A stretch of 64,000 nt of DNA from Merdimmobilis hominis (GCF_021109255.1 NZ_JAJODG010000002.1); one strand, 5' to 3'. Counted from the first letter of the stretch, positions 1-9,460 are shown. Program-made: numbers and translations. The notes: generated by a model from the sequence alone, not told the origin.

Positions 1-332
1 TAGATGAAGCTCCTCCCAGATTTAAAATATCCGCCTCCCCGCCTGGGCGGGAAGGGATGAACCCCCTGACAAAGGGTTTTTTACGAATCTTGCAGCGGTT
101 ATAGCCTAGAGGTTTTACGAATCACCGCTTTGCGGTTTGTCCTAGCTTGGAATTCACACAAACCGGAAAAAGCCAGGCGCCGCTTTTGCGGCGGGAAAGG
201 CTTTTTCACGAATAGCCGCTTTGCGATTATTATAGCATAAGGAATATTGCCGATACAATTTGCGAAAGCCCCCACAGTTTCGGTTTATTTTACAAATAAT
301 TGTGTAGAATCCATAAATGGAAGGGCGCGTTG
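1..332. other. Intergenic leader region with degenerate repeat hairpins
   Basis: No supportable gene is seen here. Short imperfect hairpins of the type CGCTTTGCGRTT occur near 131-142 and 221-236. The second resembles the CAATAATCGC hairpins found at 17.9 and 25.7 kb, so this may be a decayed relative of that repeat. A GC-rich hairpin lies near 31-55 and could terminate a gene upstream of the window. Confidence 0.5.
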
Positions 333-361
333 TTGACAAGGCTGGGCTGGAACGGTATAAT
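333..361 (+). promoter_or_regulatory. Sigma-A type promoter of alaS
   Basis: The -35 box TTGACA (333-338) and -10 box TATAAT (356-361) are both perfect consensus and are separated by 17 bp. Transcription would start near 368, immediately before the T-box leader. Confidence 0.85.
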
Positions 362-367
362 CAAACC

Positions 368-640
368 AGCAACCAAATAAAGAGGATGCAGCGATGGGAA
401 AAACCGCCGCCTGCACCTGCGGGTAGAGAGAGGAAGGCCGCGGCTGAAAGCCTTCCAAAGCAGGTGGGAGCAGCGGGAGCCGCCCCGGAGCACCCCGGTG
501 AGGAATCGGGGCGTGTACAGCGCGTTATGCTGTGTAAAGTGGCGCCGGTTTCCGGCGCAATTTGGGTGGTACCACGGAATGCACAGGTTGGCTTTCGTCC
601 CTTTTAGCGGGGGATGGAAGCCTTTTTTGTTATTCCACAG
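368..640 (+). promoter_or_regulatory. T-box leader of alaS
   Basis: The leader lies between a consensus promoter and alaS. A stem I with the AGAGAG/GGCTGAAAGCC apical elements is visible at about 425-460. The T-box bulge sequence TGGGTGGTACCACGG lies at about 563-577. It is followed by a terminator hairpin (about 588-622) and a T run (623-629). This is the standard transcription-attenuating T-box that reads uncharged tRNA, here presumably tRNA-Ala given the downstream gene. A GCC triplet near 480 is a possible specifier codon, but I did not fold the leader rigorously. Confidence 0.9.
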
Positions 641-674
641 CACATGATAAAATGAGAATAGGAAGTGACTTACT

Positions 675-3332
675 ATGGAATGGACCGGTTTAAACGACCT
701 GCGTGAAAAATTCCTCAAATTCTACGAGAGCAAAGGCCACGTCATCCTGCAAAGCGCCCCCCTGGTGCCCAAGGATGACGCCAGCCTCCTGCTGATCAAC
801 TCCGGCATGGCACCGCTGAAAAAGTACTTTTTGGGTGTGGAGACCCCCCCTGCCCGCCGCGCCACCTCCTGCCAAAAGTGCATCCGCACCCCCGACATCG
901 AGCGGGTGGGCAAAACCGCCCGCCACGGCACCTACTTTGAGATGCTGGGCAACTTCTCCTTTGGCGATTACTTTAAGCACGAGGCCACCAAATGGGCCTG
1001 GGAGTTCATCACCCAGGAACTGAAGCTCCCAGTGGACCGCATCTGGGTCTCGGTCTATGAGGACGACGACGAGACGGTGGACATCTGGGTCAACGAAGTG
1101 GGGGTAGACCCCAGCCACATCGTCCGCCTGGGCAAGGAGGACAACTTTTGGGAGATCGGTTCCGGCCCCTGCGGCCCTTGCTCCGAGCTCTACTTTGACC
1201 GCGGCGAGGAATACGGCTGCGGCAAACCCACCTGTGGCGTAGGCTGCGACTGCGACCGGTATGTGGAGTTCTGGAACCTGGTGTTCTCCCAGTTCGATTC
1301 CGACGGGGAAGGCCACTACACCCCTATGGAACATCCCAACATCGACACCGGCATGGGTCTGGAGCGGATCGCCTGTATCATGCAGGGGGTCAACAACCTG
1401 TTTGAGGTGGACACCGTCCAGCGGATCATGAAGCACATCGCCGGCATCGCCGGGGTGGAGTACGGCCAGGATGAAAAAACCGACGTCTCCCTGCGGGTCA
1501 TCACCGACCACATCCGCAGCACCACCTTTATGATCGGGGACGGCGTTGTCCCCACCAACGAGGGCCGGGGCTATGTGCTGCGCCGCCTGCTGCGCCGGGC
1601 CGCCCGCCACGGCCGCCTGCTGGGCATCCACGAGCCCTTCCTGTACAAGGTCTGCGAGACGGTCATCGCCGAAAATGAAAAGGCCTACCCCGAGCTGCGG
1701 GAGAACCAGGACTACATCGTCAAGGTCATCCACAACGAGGAGGAACGGTTTGCCAAGACCATTGACCAGGGCATGGAGCTGCTGGGCGACCTCATCGACC
1801 GGATCGAGGCAGAGAGCCTCAGTGAGGAGGAGAAAATCCTCTCCGGCGAACAGGCCTTTAAACTGTATGACACCTTCGGCTTCCCCATCGACCTGACCCG
1901 GGAGATTTTGGAGGAGCGGCACATCGGCCTTAACGAAGAGGAATTCACCCGCTATATGAACGAACAGAAAGAGCGAGCCCGGGCTGCGCGAGCCGCCATG
2001 GGCGACGTGTCCTGGGAAGAGGACATTCTCGCCCCATTTAAAGACAACAAAACCGAGTTTGTCGGCTATACCGAGAGCGAGAGCGACGCTAAAATCCTGG
2101 CCATGGTGATGGATGGGCAGCTGGTGGATTCCATCAGCGAAGGGGACAGCGCCACCATCCTGCTGAACCGCACCCCCTTCTATGCCGAAAGCGGCGGCCA
2201 GGTGGGGGACATGGGCCTCATTCTGGGGGGCAAATGCGTCTTTAAGGTGATGGACTGCAAAAAGTCCGCCTCCGGCCTGTATATGCACATCGGCGTCATG
2301 GCTTCGGGCATGTTCACCACAGGGGATGAGGTCCACGCCTCGGTCTCCATGGCCCGCCGCCGCGCCATCATGCGCAACCACACCGCTGCCCACCTGCTAC
2401 AGGAGGCCCTGCGGGAGGTCCTGGGCAACCACGTCCACCAGGCGGGTTCCTATGTGGATGAAGCGGTCTGCCGGTTCGACTTCTCCCACTTCAGCGCTAT
2501 GACCCCTGAGGAGCTGGACCGGGTGGAATACCTGGTTAACGACATGATCCTTTCCTCCATGGACGTCAAGGTCGCGGAGATGAGCATTGAGGAAGCCAAA
2601 GCCACCGGCGCTATGGCCCTCTTTGGGGAGAAGTACGGCAGCGTGGTGCGGGTGGTCAACATGGGCGGCCGCTCTATCGAGCTGTGCGGCGGCACCCATG
2701 TGGCCAACACCGGCAACGTGGGCCTCTTCAAGATCGTCAAGGAGTCCTCGGTGGCAGCGGGCGTCCGCCGGATCGAGGCGGTCACCGGCCGCGGGGTGCT
2801 GCGGCTGATCGACACCGCCAACGCCACCCTCCTGGAGGCCAGCAGTAACCTGAAGCTCTCCAATCCCGCGGAGCTGGTGGCCAAAACTGCGGCTATCACC
2901 GCCGAGCTGAAGGCCAAGGACAAGGAGATTGAGCGGCTGACCCAAAAACTGGCCGATGTCCAGGTGGACGGCCTGTTCGGCTCCGCCCAGGAAATCGGCG
3001 GGGTGAAGTTCGCCATGGCTGGCTTCACCGGCACCAAACCGGACGCCCTCAAGACGATGGCCGACCGCATCAAGGAGCAGGCCCCCAACATGGTGGCTCT
3101 GCTGTACACCGTGGTGGGGGAGAAAGCCTCCATTGTGGCGGTCTGCGGCAAAGAGGCCCAGGGCAAGGGTCTGCACGCCGGCAAGCTGATCAAGGAATTC
3201 ACCGCTCTGGTGGGTGGCAGCGGCGGCGGCCGTCCCGATGTGGCCATGGGTGGCGCCAGCGAGATCCTCAAATTGGATGAAGCTGCGGCCAAAGTTCCGC
3301 AAATCATTGAAAAAATGGTAAAAACCAAGTAA
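675..3332 (+). CDS. alaS: Alanyl-tRNA synthetase
   Basis: Cytosolic class II aminoacyl-tRNA synthetase that charges tRNA-Ala. The protein has 885 residues, the usual length for bacterial AlaRS. The N-terminal catalytic core carries LRVITDHIRS and the arginine-rich RGYVLRRLLRRAAR segment. The editing domain shows the zinc-binding HTAAHLL motif and the later CGGTHV motif. A coiled-coil plus DHHA1 C-terminal domain ends with a GGSGGGRPDVAMGG stretch typical of AlaRS. The ATG at 675 follows GGAAG. It is controlled by the T-box leader upstream. All key motifs are intact. Confidence 0.98.
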   Translation: MEWTGLNDLREKFLKFYESKGHVILQSAPLVPKDDASLLLINSGMAPLKKYFLGVETPPARRATSCQKCIRTPDIERVGKTARHGTYFEMLGNFSFGDYFKHEATKWAWEFITQELKLPVDRIWVSVYEDDDETVDIWVNEVGVDPSHIVRLGKEDNFWEIGSGPCGPCSELYFDRGEEYGCGKPTCGVGCDCDRYVEFWNLVFSQFDSDGEGHYTPMEHPNIDTGMGLERIACIMQGVNNLFEVDTVQRIMKHIAGIAGVEYGQDEKTDVSLRVITDHIRSTTFMIGDGVVPTNEGRGYVLRRLLRRAARHGRLLGIHEPFLYKVCETVIAENEKAYPELRENQDYIVKVIHNEEERFAKTIDQGMELLGDLIDRIEAESLSEEEKILSGEQAFKLYDTFGFPIDLTREILEERHIGLNEEEFTRYMNEQKERARAARAAMGDVSWEEDILAPFKDNKTEFVGYTESESDAKILAMVMDGQLVDSISEGDSATILLNRTPFYAESGGQVGDMGLILGGKCVFKVMDCKKSASGLYMHIGVMASGMFTTGDEVHASVSMARRRAIMRNHTAAHLLQEALREVLGNHVHQAGSYVDEAVCRFDFSHFSAMTPEELDRVEYLVNDMILSSMDVKVAEMSIEEAKATGAMALFGEKYGSVVRVVNMGGRSIELCGGTHVANTGNVGLFKIVKESSVAAGVRRIEAVTGRGVLRLIDTANATLLEASSNLKLSNPAELVAKTAAITAELKAKDKEIERLTQKLADVQVDGLFGSAQEIGGVKFAMAGFTGTKPDALKTMADRIKEQAPNMVALLYTVVGEKASIVAVCGKEAQGKGLHAGKLIKEFTALVGGSGGGRPDVAMGGASEILKLDEAAAKVPQIIEKMVKTK

Positions 3333-3416
3333 AATAAAAGGGAAGAAGCCTTCGCCCGGCGGAAAAATCCCCGGGCGGGCACCCCGATATACCCATGGGA
3401 AAGGAGGAAATTGGAT

Positions 3417-3755
3417 ATGGATTGTCTATTTTGCAAGATCATCGCCGGGGAAATCCCCTCCAAAAAGCTGTATGAGGACGAGAAGGTCCTGGCCTTTTAC
3501 GACATCGACCCCCAGGCGCCGGTGCATTTTCTGGTGGTCCCCAAGGAGCACATCCCCTCTCCTGCCGCTATCGACGGGGAGAACTGCGCTGTAGTGGCCC
3601 ACATCTATGCGGTTATTGCCCAGCTCGCCAAGGAATTGAAGCTGGAAAAGGGCTACCGGGTGGTGGCCAACTGCGGGGAGGACGGCGGCCAGACGGTGGG
3701 CCACCTCCACTTCCATGTGCTGGCGGGCCGTTTGCTGGCCTGGCCTCCCGGTTAA
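3417..3755 (+). CDS. HIT family nucleotide-binding protein
   Basis: Histidine-triad protein of the HINT type, which hydrolyses purine nucleoside phosphoramidates or related nucleotide conjugates. It opens with the conserved DCLFCKIIAGEIPS segment. The active-site triad is the H-x-H-x-H run in GHLHFHVLAGR near the C-terminus. A TTG at 3411 lies only 3 nt from AAGGAGG (3401-3407), so the ATG at 3417, 9 nt away, is preferred and gives 112 residues. The gene sits 84 nt after alaS and is probably co-transcribed with the next genes. The precise substrate cannot be told from sequence. Confidence 0.93.
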   Translation: MDCLFCKIIAGEIPSKKLYEDEKVLAFYDIDPQAPVHFLVVPKEHIPSPAAIDGENCAVVAHIYAVIAQLAKELKLEKGYRVVANCGEDGGQTVGHLHFHVLAGRLLAWPPG

Positions 3756-3809
3756 CCGCACCTTTCTTTGCTCTCTTCCCCCAAAATTTGATTTGGAGAT
3801 GAATGTTGT

Positions 3810-4346
3810 ATGGACCATTACACCCTGCATGTGGCCGGCTTGACCCGGGAACTCCCCATCTGCCCGGTCAACGAGCATCTTTCCATCGCGGCGTTTATCA
3901 TGTTCTCCGACGTGGAGCTGACCATCGCCTGCGCCAAAGAGCTCCTGGGCAAAGTCCCGGAGTTCGACGTGTTGATCACCGCGGAATCCAAGGGCATCCC
4001 CCTGGCGTATGAGATGTCCCGCCAGTCGGGGAAAAAATACCTGCTGGCCCGCAAGAGCGTCAAGCTCTATATGAAAAAGCCGGTGGCGGTGGATGTCAAA
4101 TCCATCACCACTGCCAAACTTCAGACCCTGTACATCGACAGCGACGATATCGCCTCGATGGAGGGCAAGCGGGTGCTGATTGTGGACGATGTGGTCAGCA
4201 CCGGGGAATCCATGGCCGCGTTGGAGCAGCTGGTGCACAAAGCCGGCGGCAAGATTGTGGGCAAAGCTGCCGTCCTGGCAGAGGGCGACGCCATGGAGCG
4301 CAAAGATTTGATCGTGCTGGCCCCCCTGCCGGTGTTTGAAAAGTAG
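3810..4346 (+). CDS. Type I phosphoribosyltransferase (APRT-like)
   Basis: A 178-residue purine-type phosphoribosyltransferase. The PRPP-binding signature VLIVDDVVSTGESM lies at about residues 114-127. An upstream ITAESKGIPLA segment corresponds to the pyrophosphate-loop region of adenine/xanthine PRTases. The family transfers ribose 5-phosphate from PRPP to a free base in purine salvage. Base specificity is not clear, and regulatory PRT-fold proteins such as PurR relatives share the motif, but no DNA-binding domain is present. The ATG at 3810 has GGAG 11 nt upstream. It lies between the HIT gene and comEC in the same direction. Confidence 0.88.
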   Translation: MDHYTLHVAGLTRELPICPVNEHLSIAAFIMFSDVELTIACAKELLGKVPEFDVLITAESKGIPLAYEMSRQSGKKYLLARKSVKLYMKKPVAVDVKSITTAKLQTLYIDSDDIASMEGKRVLIVDDVVSTGESMAALEQLVHKAGGKIVGKAAVLAEGDAMERKDLIVLAPLPVFEK

Positions 4347-4364
4347 CCCAAATAGGTGATTGAG

Positions 4365-6254
4365 ATGAAGAGACCGTTTTTTCCAGTGGGAATTTCCTTC
4401 CTAACTGCGATGGCGGTCTCTTTTTCCTTTGGCGTCTTTGGCGGGGTGGGGATGCTCCTACTTCTTCTGCCCCTCGCCTTGGTGCTCCGCGGGGAGTCCC
4501 GGCGGGTACTGGGGCTTGTCCTGGCGGCGGTGGCCATAGCGGGGCTGCTGTTTCAAGGGCATTTGTGGCTGCGGTTTGAGCCGGCAGCCCGGCTGGATGG
4601 GCAGACCCTTCTCTTCACCGGCACCGTTCTGGAGCGGGAAAAGGCGGGCCGGGGAGAGCGGTACCAGCTCAAAGGGAGGTTCCCCCAGGTGGAAGGGGTG
4701 GGGGGGACTGCCATCCAGCTGACCAGTTTTTCCGGCTGGAATCTCCTCCCGGGGGAGGAAGTAGAAGCCCTGGTGGAGCTTTCTGCCCTCTCCTTTGACA
4801 CGGCCTGGGGGCGAAGCGCCATCTCCCGGGGTGTTTATCTGGCTGCGGAACCGGTGGGGGAGCCGAAGATTGTCCCCATCCCCAGCCACCCAGTGGAGGG
4901 GAGGCTCGCTCGGTACCGCTGGGAGCTTGGGCAGAGGATTTCATCCGCTGTGGGCGGCCGGGAAGGCGCTCTTTGCACCGGCATGGCCTTGGGAGATGGA
5001 GGTCTCCTCTCCAGAGAGGACAGCAGGGCTATGCGGGGTGCGGGCCTTTCCCATCTTCTGGCAGTGTCCGGCTTCCACTTGGTGGTGCTCACCGGCCTTT
5101 TGCGGCAGCTGCTGAACAAATTCCGGGTCAAAAAGCGGTGGAAAATCCCCCTTTTACTGGCTCTCACCTGGGGGTATGCCGCCCTTTTAGGATTCCCCGT
5201 CTCCATCCGGCGGGCGGCGGTGGTCTTTACCCTCTCCTTGTTGGCGGAGGCGGTGGACCGCCAGGCCGACGGCCTCACCTCCCTGGGGGTGGCGGCCTTA
5301 CTCATCGGGATGATTGACCCCTTCTCGGCAGGAAGCCTTTCGGTGCAGATGACCTTCCTCTCCTCCCTGGGCATTCTCCTATGGACCGGGCCGGTGGTTC
5401 GTTTCCTGGAGGGGCGGGTGCTCTTCTTCCTGGGGCCGCGGCTTCCCCGGGTGCGCTGGGCGGTGGAGGCGTTTGCACTCTCCCTGTGTGCGGGGTTGGC
5501 CCTTTCGCCCTTGCTGGCCTACCATTTTGGGGTGGTGGCCCTCTATGGGCCCCTTGCCGCAGTGTTCACCGCCCTATTGGTGCCTCTGGCATTGGGAGCA
5601 ACGGCGGTTTTGGCCTTGCTGCCTATGGCGGAGCCGTTGGCCGCGCCTTTGGCCCGCTTTGCCGCTGCCGGGATTTTACAGGTGGCCCACGGGGTATCCT
5701 CCTTGCCCGGGGCGGTTTGGCCGGCGGGGGATGGGGCTGTTCCCTTGGTTTTCGCCTTCGCTGTGGCGCTGCTGATGTTCTTAGCCCTAGCGGAAGCGGA
5801 GGGGAAAACCGTCCGACTGGCGGCTTTGGGGTTGGCGGCGCTGCTCTTCGGGGTGCTGTCAGTGGAGCAGATTCTTTCCGCCGGAACCATCCGCCAGGTG
5901 GGGATGGAGGGCTGGGATGGATTGGTCCTTCTGCGCCAAGGCCGGGCAGTTGTGGTGGGAAGCCCTGGGGGCGCCTCCTCCGGGGAACGGCTCTGCGACC
6001 TGCTTGACCGCTATGGGGTGGAGGGCCTGGATCTGTTGGTCCTTCCCCGCAAGGCGGAAGGCACAGGACTTGACCTCCTGCTGGAGGAACACCCCGCGGC
6101 CTGCATCGTGGCGGCGGGGTCAGAGGAATACCGGGAGGGGCTGGCCGGGGAGGCCCAGGTGATCCCCTACGGCCCCATGGAGATCCGCCTTTTGGGGGAG
6201 GGGAGGCTGTTCCTCCTGCCGGGCGGGGAGGTCCGGGTGGAACGGGAAAAATAA
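4365..6254 (+). CDS. comEC: ComEC/Rec2-family protein with degenerate metallo-beta-lactamase tail
   Basis: Polytopic inner-membrane protein of the DNA-uptake channel family, about 629 residues. The N-terminal soluble DUF4131-like region has two opening membrane helices. The competence core contains the family segments GMALGDGGLLS, LSHLLAVSGFHLVVLTGL and FPVSIRRAAVV. The C-terminal region, after about residue 480, aligns in position with the usual ComEC metallo-beta-lactamase domain. However, the DVGQGD-like strand reads QVGMEGWDG, and where THxHxDH is expected the sequence is LPRKAEGTG, so metal ligands are missing. The ATG at 4365 is favoured over a GTG at 4356. Membrane channel identity is firm. 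Whether it supports DNA uptake is unknown. Confidence 0.9.
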   Translation: MKRPFFPVGISFLTAMAVSFSFGVFGGVGMLLLLLPLALVLRGESRRVLGLVLAAVAIAGLLFQGHLWLRFEPAARLDGQTLLFTGTVLEREKAGRGERYQLKGRFPQVEGVGGTAIQLTSFSGWNLLPGEEVEALVELSALSFDTAWGRSAISRGVYLAAEPVGEPKIVPIPSHPVEGRLARYRWELGQRISSAVGGREGALCTGMALGDGGLLSREDSRAMRGAGLSHLLAVSGFHLVVLTGLLRQLLNKFRVKKRWKIPLLLALTWGYAALLGFPVSIRRAAVVFTLSLLAEAVDRQADGLTSLGVAALLIGMIDPFSAGSLSVQMTFLSSLGILLWTGPVVRFLEGRVLFFLGPRLPRVRWAVEAFALSLCAGLALSPLLAYHFGVVALYGPLAAVFTALLVPLALGATAVLALLPMAEPLAAPLARFAAAGILQVAHGVSSLPGAVWPAGDGAVPLVFAFAVALLMFLALAEAEGKTVRLAALGLAALLFGVLSVEQILSAGTIRQVGMEGWDGLVLLRQGRAVVVGSPGGASSGERLCDLLDRYGVEGLDLLVLPRKAEGTGLDLLLEEHPAACIVAAGSEEYREGLAGEAQVIPYGPMEIRLLGEGRLFLLPGGEVRVEREK

Positions 6255-6328
6255 GCGGTTAAAAAGTCCCCAAAAGTGTGCTATAATAATCGTTGATTGA
6301 GAAACACGAGAGGAAAGGGGGCGCCGCT

Positions 6329-7402
6329 GTGGCTGCCTACGGTTCCAAATCCGCCTATGAAGGGGAGGAACGGCTGCTGGCCGATTTGAAATCCGGCCAG
6401 TTCAAGCGGGTGTACCTCCTATTTGGGGAAGAGGACTATCTGAAAGAATACTACTTCAACAAGCTGGTGGGGAAGATTGTAGACCCTGCCTTCGCCAGCT
6501 TCAATTTGACCCGGCTGGACGGCAAAAAATTTTCAGCGGACGCCCTCTTTGAAGCGGCGGAGGCCCTGCCCTTGATGGCGCCCCTGCGCTGTGTGGCGGT
6601 GGATGACCTGGAGCCGGAGAAATTCTCCCCCACCGAGGCCAAAAAGATGGAACAGCTCCTCTCCGACCCGCCGGAGAGCTGTGTCATCCTTCTGCGGCTG
6701 GCGGCCAAAAAGCCCGACCCCAAAAAATCTGCCCGGGTGAAGAACCTCATTGCCCAGGTGTCCAAAGTGGGGGCGGTGGTGGAACTCGCCCCCCGGGACC
6801 GCACCAAGGTGATCCGGTTTGCCGTGGCCCGCTGTGACAAGGAGGGGTGTATCCTCTCCCCTCAGCTGGCGGGGTATCTGGTGGACCGCTGTTCCCAGGA
6901 TATGTGGCTCCTGTCAGGGGAGATCGCCAAGCTCTGCGCCTATGTGGGAGGGGGGGAGATCACCAAAGAGGCCATCGACAAGGTGACTACCCAAGCGGTG
7001 GACGCGGGGATCTACGACCTCTCCCGGATGATTTTAAAAGGGGATTACGCCGGGTCCCTCGCCATCCTTTCCGACCTGTTTTACCTGCGGGAGGAGCCCA
7101 CGGTGATCTTAGCCACCCTGTCCTACACCTTTGTGGATCTCTACCGGGCTAAGATTGCACGGGAGGCAGGGGTGGATTCCGGCCGCATCGCCGAGGATTT
7201 CGGCTACCGGGGCCGGGAGTTCCGGGTGAAAAACGCCCTGCGGGATTCTGCCCGCTATTCGGTGGAGTTTCTGCGCAAAGCCCTCTCCCTCCTGGAAGAG
7301 GCGGACTACCGGCTGAAAAGCTCCCGGGCGGACAGCCGGCTCATTGTGGAGCAGGCGGTCACCGAGCTGTTTTACACATTGCAAAAAGAGGGAAGCCATT
7401 GA
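6329..7402 (+). CDS. holA: DNA polymerase III subunit delta
   Basis: Clamp-loader delta subunit, which opens the beta sliding clamp. It begins with the characteristic VYLLFGEEDYLKEYY segment. It continues with the AAA+-like fold and the C-terminal collar domain, ending AQAVTELF-like (EQAVTELFYTLQ). The start is set at GTG 6329, which has AGGAAAGGGG (6311-6320) at good spacing. An in-frame upstream start would lack a ribosome-binding site. Length is about 357 residues, normal for Firmicutes HolA. The stop overlaps the start of rnmV by 4 nt, implying translational coupling. The comEC-holA order is common in Firmicutes. Confidence 0.95.
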   Translation: MAAYGSKSAYEGEERLLADLKSGQFKRVYLLFGEEDYLKEYYFNKLVGKIVDPAFASFNLTRLDGKKFSADALFEAAEALPLMAPLRCVAVDDLEPEKFSPTEAKKMEQLLSDPPESCVILLRLAAKKPDPKKSARVKNLIAQVSKVGAVVELAPRDRTKVIRFAVARCDKEGCILSPQLAGYLVDRCSQDMWLLSGEIAKLCAYVGGGEITKEAIDKVTTQAVDAGIYDLSRMILKGDYAGSLAILSDLFYLREEPTVILATLSYTFVDLYRAKIAREAGVDSGRIAEDFGYRGREFRVKNALRDSARYSVEFLRKALSLLEEADYRLKSSRADSRLIVEQAVTELFYTLQKEGSH

Positions 7403-7983
7403 TCAAGATAAAAGAAGCCATTGTGGTGGAAGGCAAATACGACAAGATCCGGCTCTCCAGCCTGGTGGATGCCACCATTGTGGAGGCCGGGGGATTTCAC
7501 ATCTATAAAGACAAAGAAAAGCTGGAACTGCTGCGCCTGCTGGCCCAGCGGACCGGCCTTGTGGTGCTCACCGACTCGGACGCCTCTGGGTTTAAGATCC
7601 GGAGGTTTTTAAACGGGGCCATCGGCCCCCAGCACCTCAAACATGTATACATCCCCGATGTCTACGGCAAGGAGCGGCGCAAGGCCCAGCCCTCTGCCGA
7701 AGGGAAATTGGGGGTGGAGGGGATGACCACCCAGGTGCTGCTGGAGGCTTTCCGCCAGGCGGGCCTCCTCTGTGAGGAAGGGGCTCCCCGCACCGGGCGG
7801 CCCATCACCAAACAGGATTTTTATGAGGACGGCCTCACCGGCGGGGCTGGCAGCGCCCAAAAAAGGCAAGAGCTTTTGAAGCGGCTGGGCCTGCCGGAGC
7901 ACCTGACCACCAACGCCATGGTCACCCTCTGCAACACCATGCTCACCTATGAGGAATACCGGGAGGCCGTGTCCTCCCTTTGA
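7399..7983 (+). CDS. rnmV: Ribonuclease M5 (Toprim nuclease), 5S rRNA maturation
   Basis: Toprim-fold endoribonuclease that processes 5S rRNA precursors in low-GC Gram-positive bacteria. The Toprim glutamate lies in AIVVEGKYDK near residue 10. The DxD motif lies in VVLTDSDASG near residue 56. A C-terminal helical extension (to residue 194) follows, as in the DUF4093-bearing members of Clostridia. It starts at TTG 7399 inside the holA stop (ATTGA overlap), with an AGAGGGA site just upstream. The last gene of the comEC-holA-rnmV run. Confidence 0.9.
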   Translation: MIKIKEAIVVEGKYDKIRLSSLVDATIVEAGGFHIYKDKEKLELLRLLAQRTGLVVLTDSDASGFKIRRFLNGAIGPQHLKHVYIPDVYGKERRKAQPSAEGKLGVEGMTTQVLLEAFRQAGLLCEEGAPRTGRPITKQDFYEDGLTGGAGSAQKRQELLKRLGLPEHLTTNAMVTLCNTMLTYEEYREAVSSL

Positions 7984-8122
7984 CAGGCAATTGGGGGGGG
8001 CAGAAGCCCTTTCTATGGGTTTTCCGCTTTCCGGCTGGCCGTGCGGCTTCATAAATTGGGAAAAAAGCGGCGGGGAGCACTCCTCCCCACATTTTAAAAT
8101 ACGTGAGAAAGGGGGCGGCGGC

Positions 8123-9451
8123 GTGCCCATCGATTCCTTGGGGTTTGTCTATCTGTTTTTGCCGGCATCTATGGCGGCGTACTATCTCACCTCCAACCGG
8201 TACAAGAATTTTGTGCTGTTGGTGGTCTCCCTGGTGTTTTATGGGATGCTGTTCCCCACCATGCTGCCCATGGCGCTGGGCTCGCTGCTGTTTGATTACC
8301 TTGTGGTGCAGCTGCTGGCCCTTTGGGAAGGGAATCCAGCTTGGAGAAGCTTGGCCGCCGGCGCCTCGGTGGTGAAAAACATGGGGATGCTGCTGGCCTT
8401 GGGCATGTTGGCCCGGCCACAGGCGTTGATGGCCCCCGCCGGCCTCTCGGTGATCAACCTGACCTCCATGGGCTATGTGCTGGATGTCTACGACCACGAG
8501 GCCCCGGCGGATTCCAGCTTTGTGCGCTACGGCATCCTCTGCCTGTTTTTTGGCAAGGTGTTTGTGGGCCCGCTGGTCACCTACAACCAGCTGGCGCCCC
8601 AGCTGAAAAAAATCCGGCCCTCCCTGTCTGGCATCGCCTCCGGTGTGGTGGCCTTCACCATCGGCCTGGGCAAAAAGGTGATCTTGGCAGACAGTGTCAC
8701 CGCCCTTTATGAGAGCCTGCGGGCCACCCCCCTTTACGAGATGACCTCCATGGCCGCCTGGGTGATGGTGCTGGCCTTTGCCTTTGCGCTGTATTTCACC
8801 CTTTCGGCTTACAGCGATATGGCCCGGGGGTTGGGCAAGATCTTCGGCCTGGATCTGCCCCAAAACTTCTATTACCCCTACCAGGCCCGGACGGTCACCG
8901 AGTTTTTTGGCCGGTTCAACATGACGGTCAGCGAGTACTGGAAGCGGTACATCCGCCTGGGCCGTCCCGATGGCAGCCACGCCCGGCTCACCGCCGCCTT
9001 TGAGGCCTTGTTTGTCACCGCCTTGTGGGGGGTGTGGTTTGGTTTTTCCCCCAACTGCCTGGCCTTTGGCCTGTTGATCGGCGCCTTGGTATTGGTGGAG
9101 CGGCATCTGACCGGAAAGCTTCTCAGGGCCATCCCGCCGGTTTTTTCCCGGATGATCACCTTCTTGGTGGTCATCCTGTCCCTGGTGTTTCTGCTGGGCG
9201 GGGAGTGGAGCCAAATTGCGGCCTATCTGCGGATGATGTTCGGCCTTGGGAGCCGTCCCGCCACCGACGAGACCTTTTTATACCTCATCAGTTCCAATTA
9301 CCTGGTGCTGCTGGGCTGCCTGTTCCTCTCCACCAGTTCAGCAGACATGCTGGGCCGCTGGATCAAGAAAAACTATCCCCAGCTGGACGATGGGCTGACC
9401 GTTGTATTCAATATCGGGCTGTTGGTGATCACCACCGCCCTGCTTTTGTGA
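8123..9451 (+). CDS. MBOAT/AlgI-DltB-like membrane protein lacking catalytic histidines
   Basis: Polytopic membrane protein of about 442 residues, resembling AlgI/DltB-type O-acyltransferases: SAYSDMARGLGKIFG, then NFYYPYQARTVTEFFGRF. In active members the next residues read W-H-I-S-L. Here they read F-N-M-T-V, with Asn266 in the histidine position. The second, catalytic histidine of the LWHG motif is replaced in TALWGVWFG by Gly303. The start is GTG 8123, 8 nt after GAGAAAGGGGG. A longer frame to 7949 overlaps rnmV and lacks the family's N-terminus. It is followed 9 nt later by an SGNH/DHHW-like partner, the usual pairing for acyl transfer to surface polymers. Family call is good; a catalytic role is doubtful. 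Confidence 0.82.
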   Translation: MPIDSLGFVYLFLPASMAAYYLTSNRYKNFVLLVVSLVFYGMLFPTMLPMALGSLLFDYLVVQLLALWEGNPAWRSLAAGASVVKNMGMLLALGMLARPQALMAPAGLSVINLTSMGYVLDVYDHEAPADSSFVRYGILCLFFGKVFVGPLVTYNQLAPQLKKIRPSLSGIASGVVAFTIGLGKKVILADSVTALYESLRATPLYEMTSMAAWVMVLAFAFALYFTLSAYSDMARGLGKIFGLDLPQNFYYPYQARTVTEFFGRFNMTVSEYWKRYIRLGRPDGSHARLTAAFEALFVTALWGVWFGFSPNCLAFGLLIGALVLVERHLTGKLLRAIPPVFSRMITFLVVILSLVFLLGGEWSQIAAYLRMMFGLGSRPATDETFLYLISSNYLVLLGCLFLSTSSADMLGRWIKKNYPQLDDGLTVVFNIGLLVITTALLL

Positions 9452-9460
9452 GGTGAGGCC

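Noticed and set aside
690..2393. 567-residue open frame on the minus strand opposite alaS, and similar long antisense frames opposite the ABC-F gene (26183-28105), groEL (44937-46694) and purF (50201-51526)
   Set aside because: These are shadows of GC-rich coding DNA. They lack ribosome sites and recognisable domains, and the sense frames are clear genes.
7949..8122. Upstream extension of the MBOAT-like protein overlapping rnmV
   Set aside because: The 58 added residues are low-complexity and soluble and do not match the family N-terminus; GTG 8123 has a good ribosome site.
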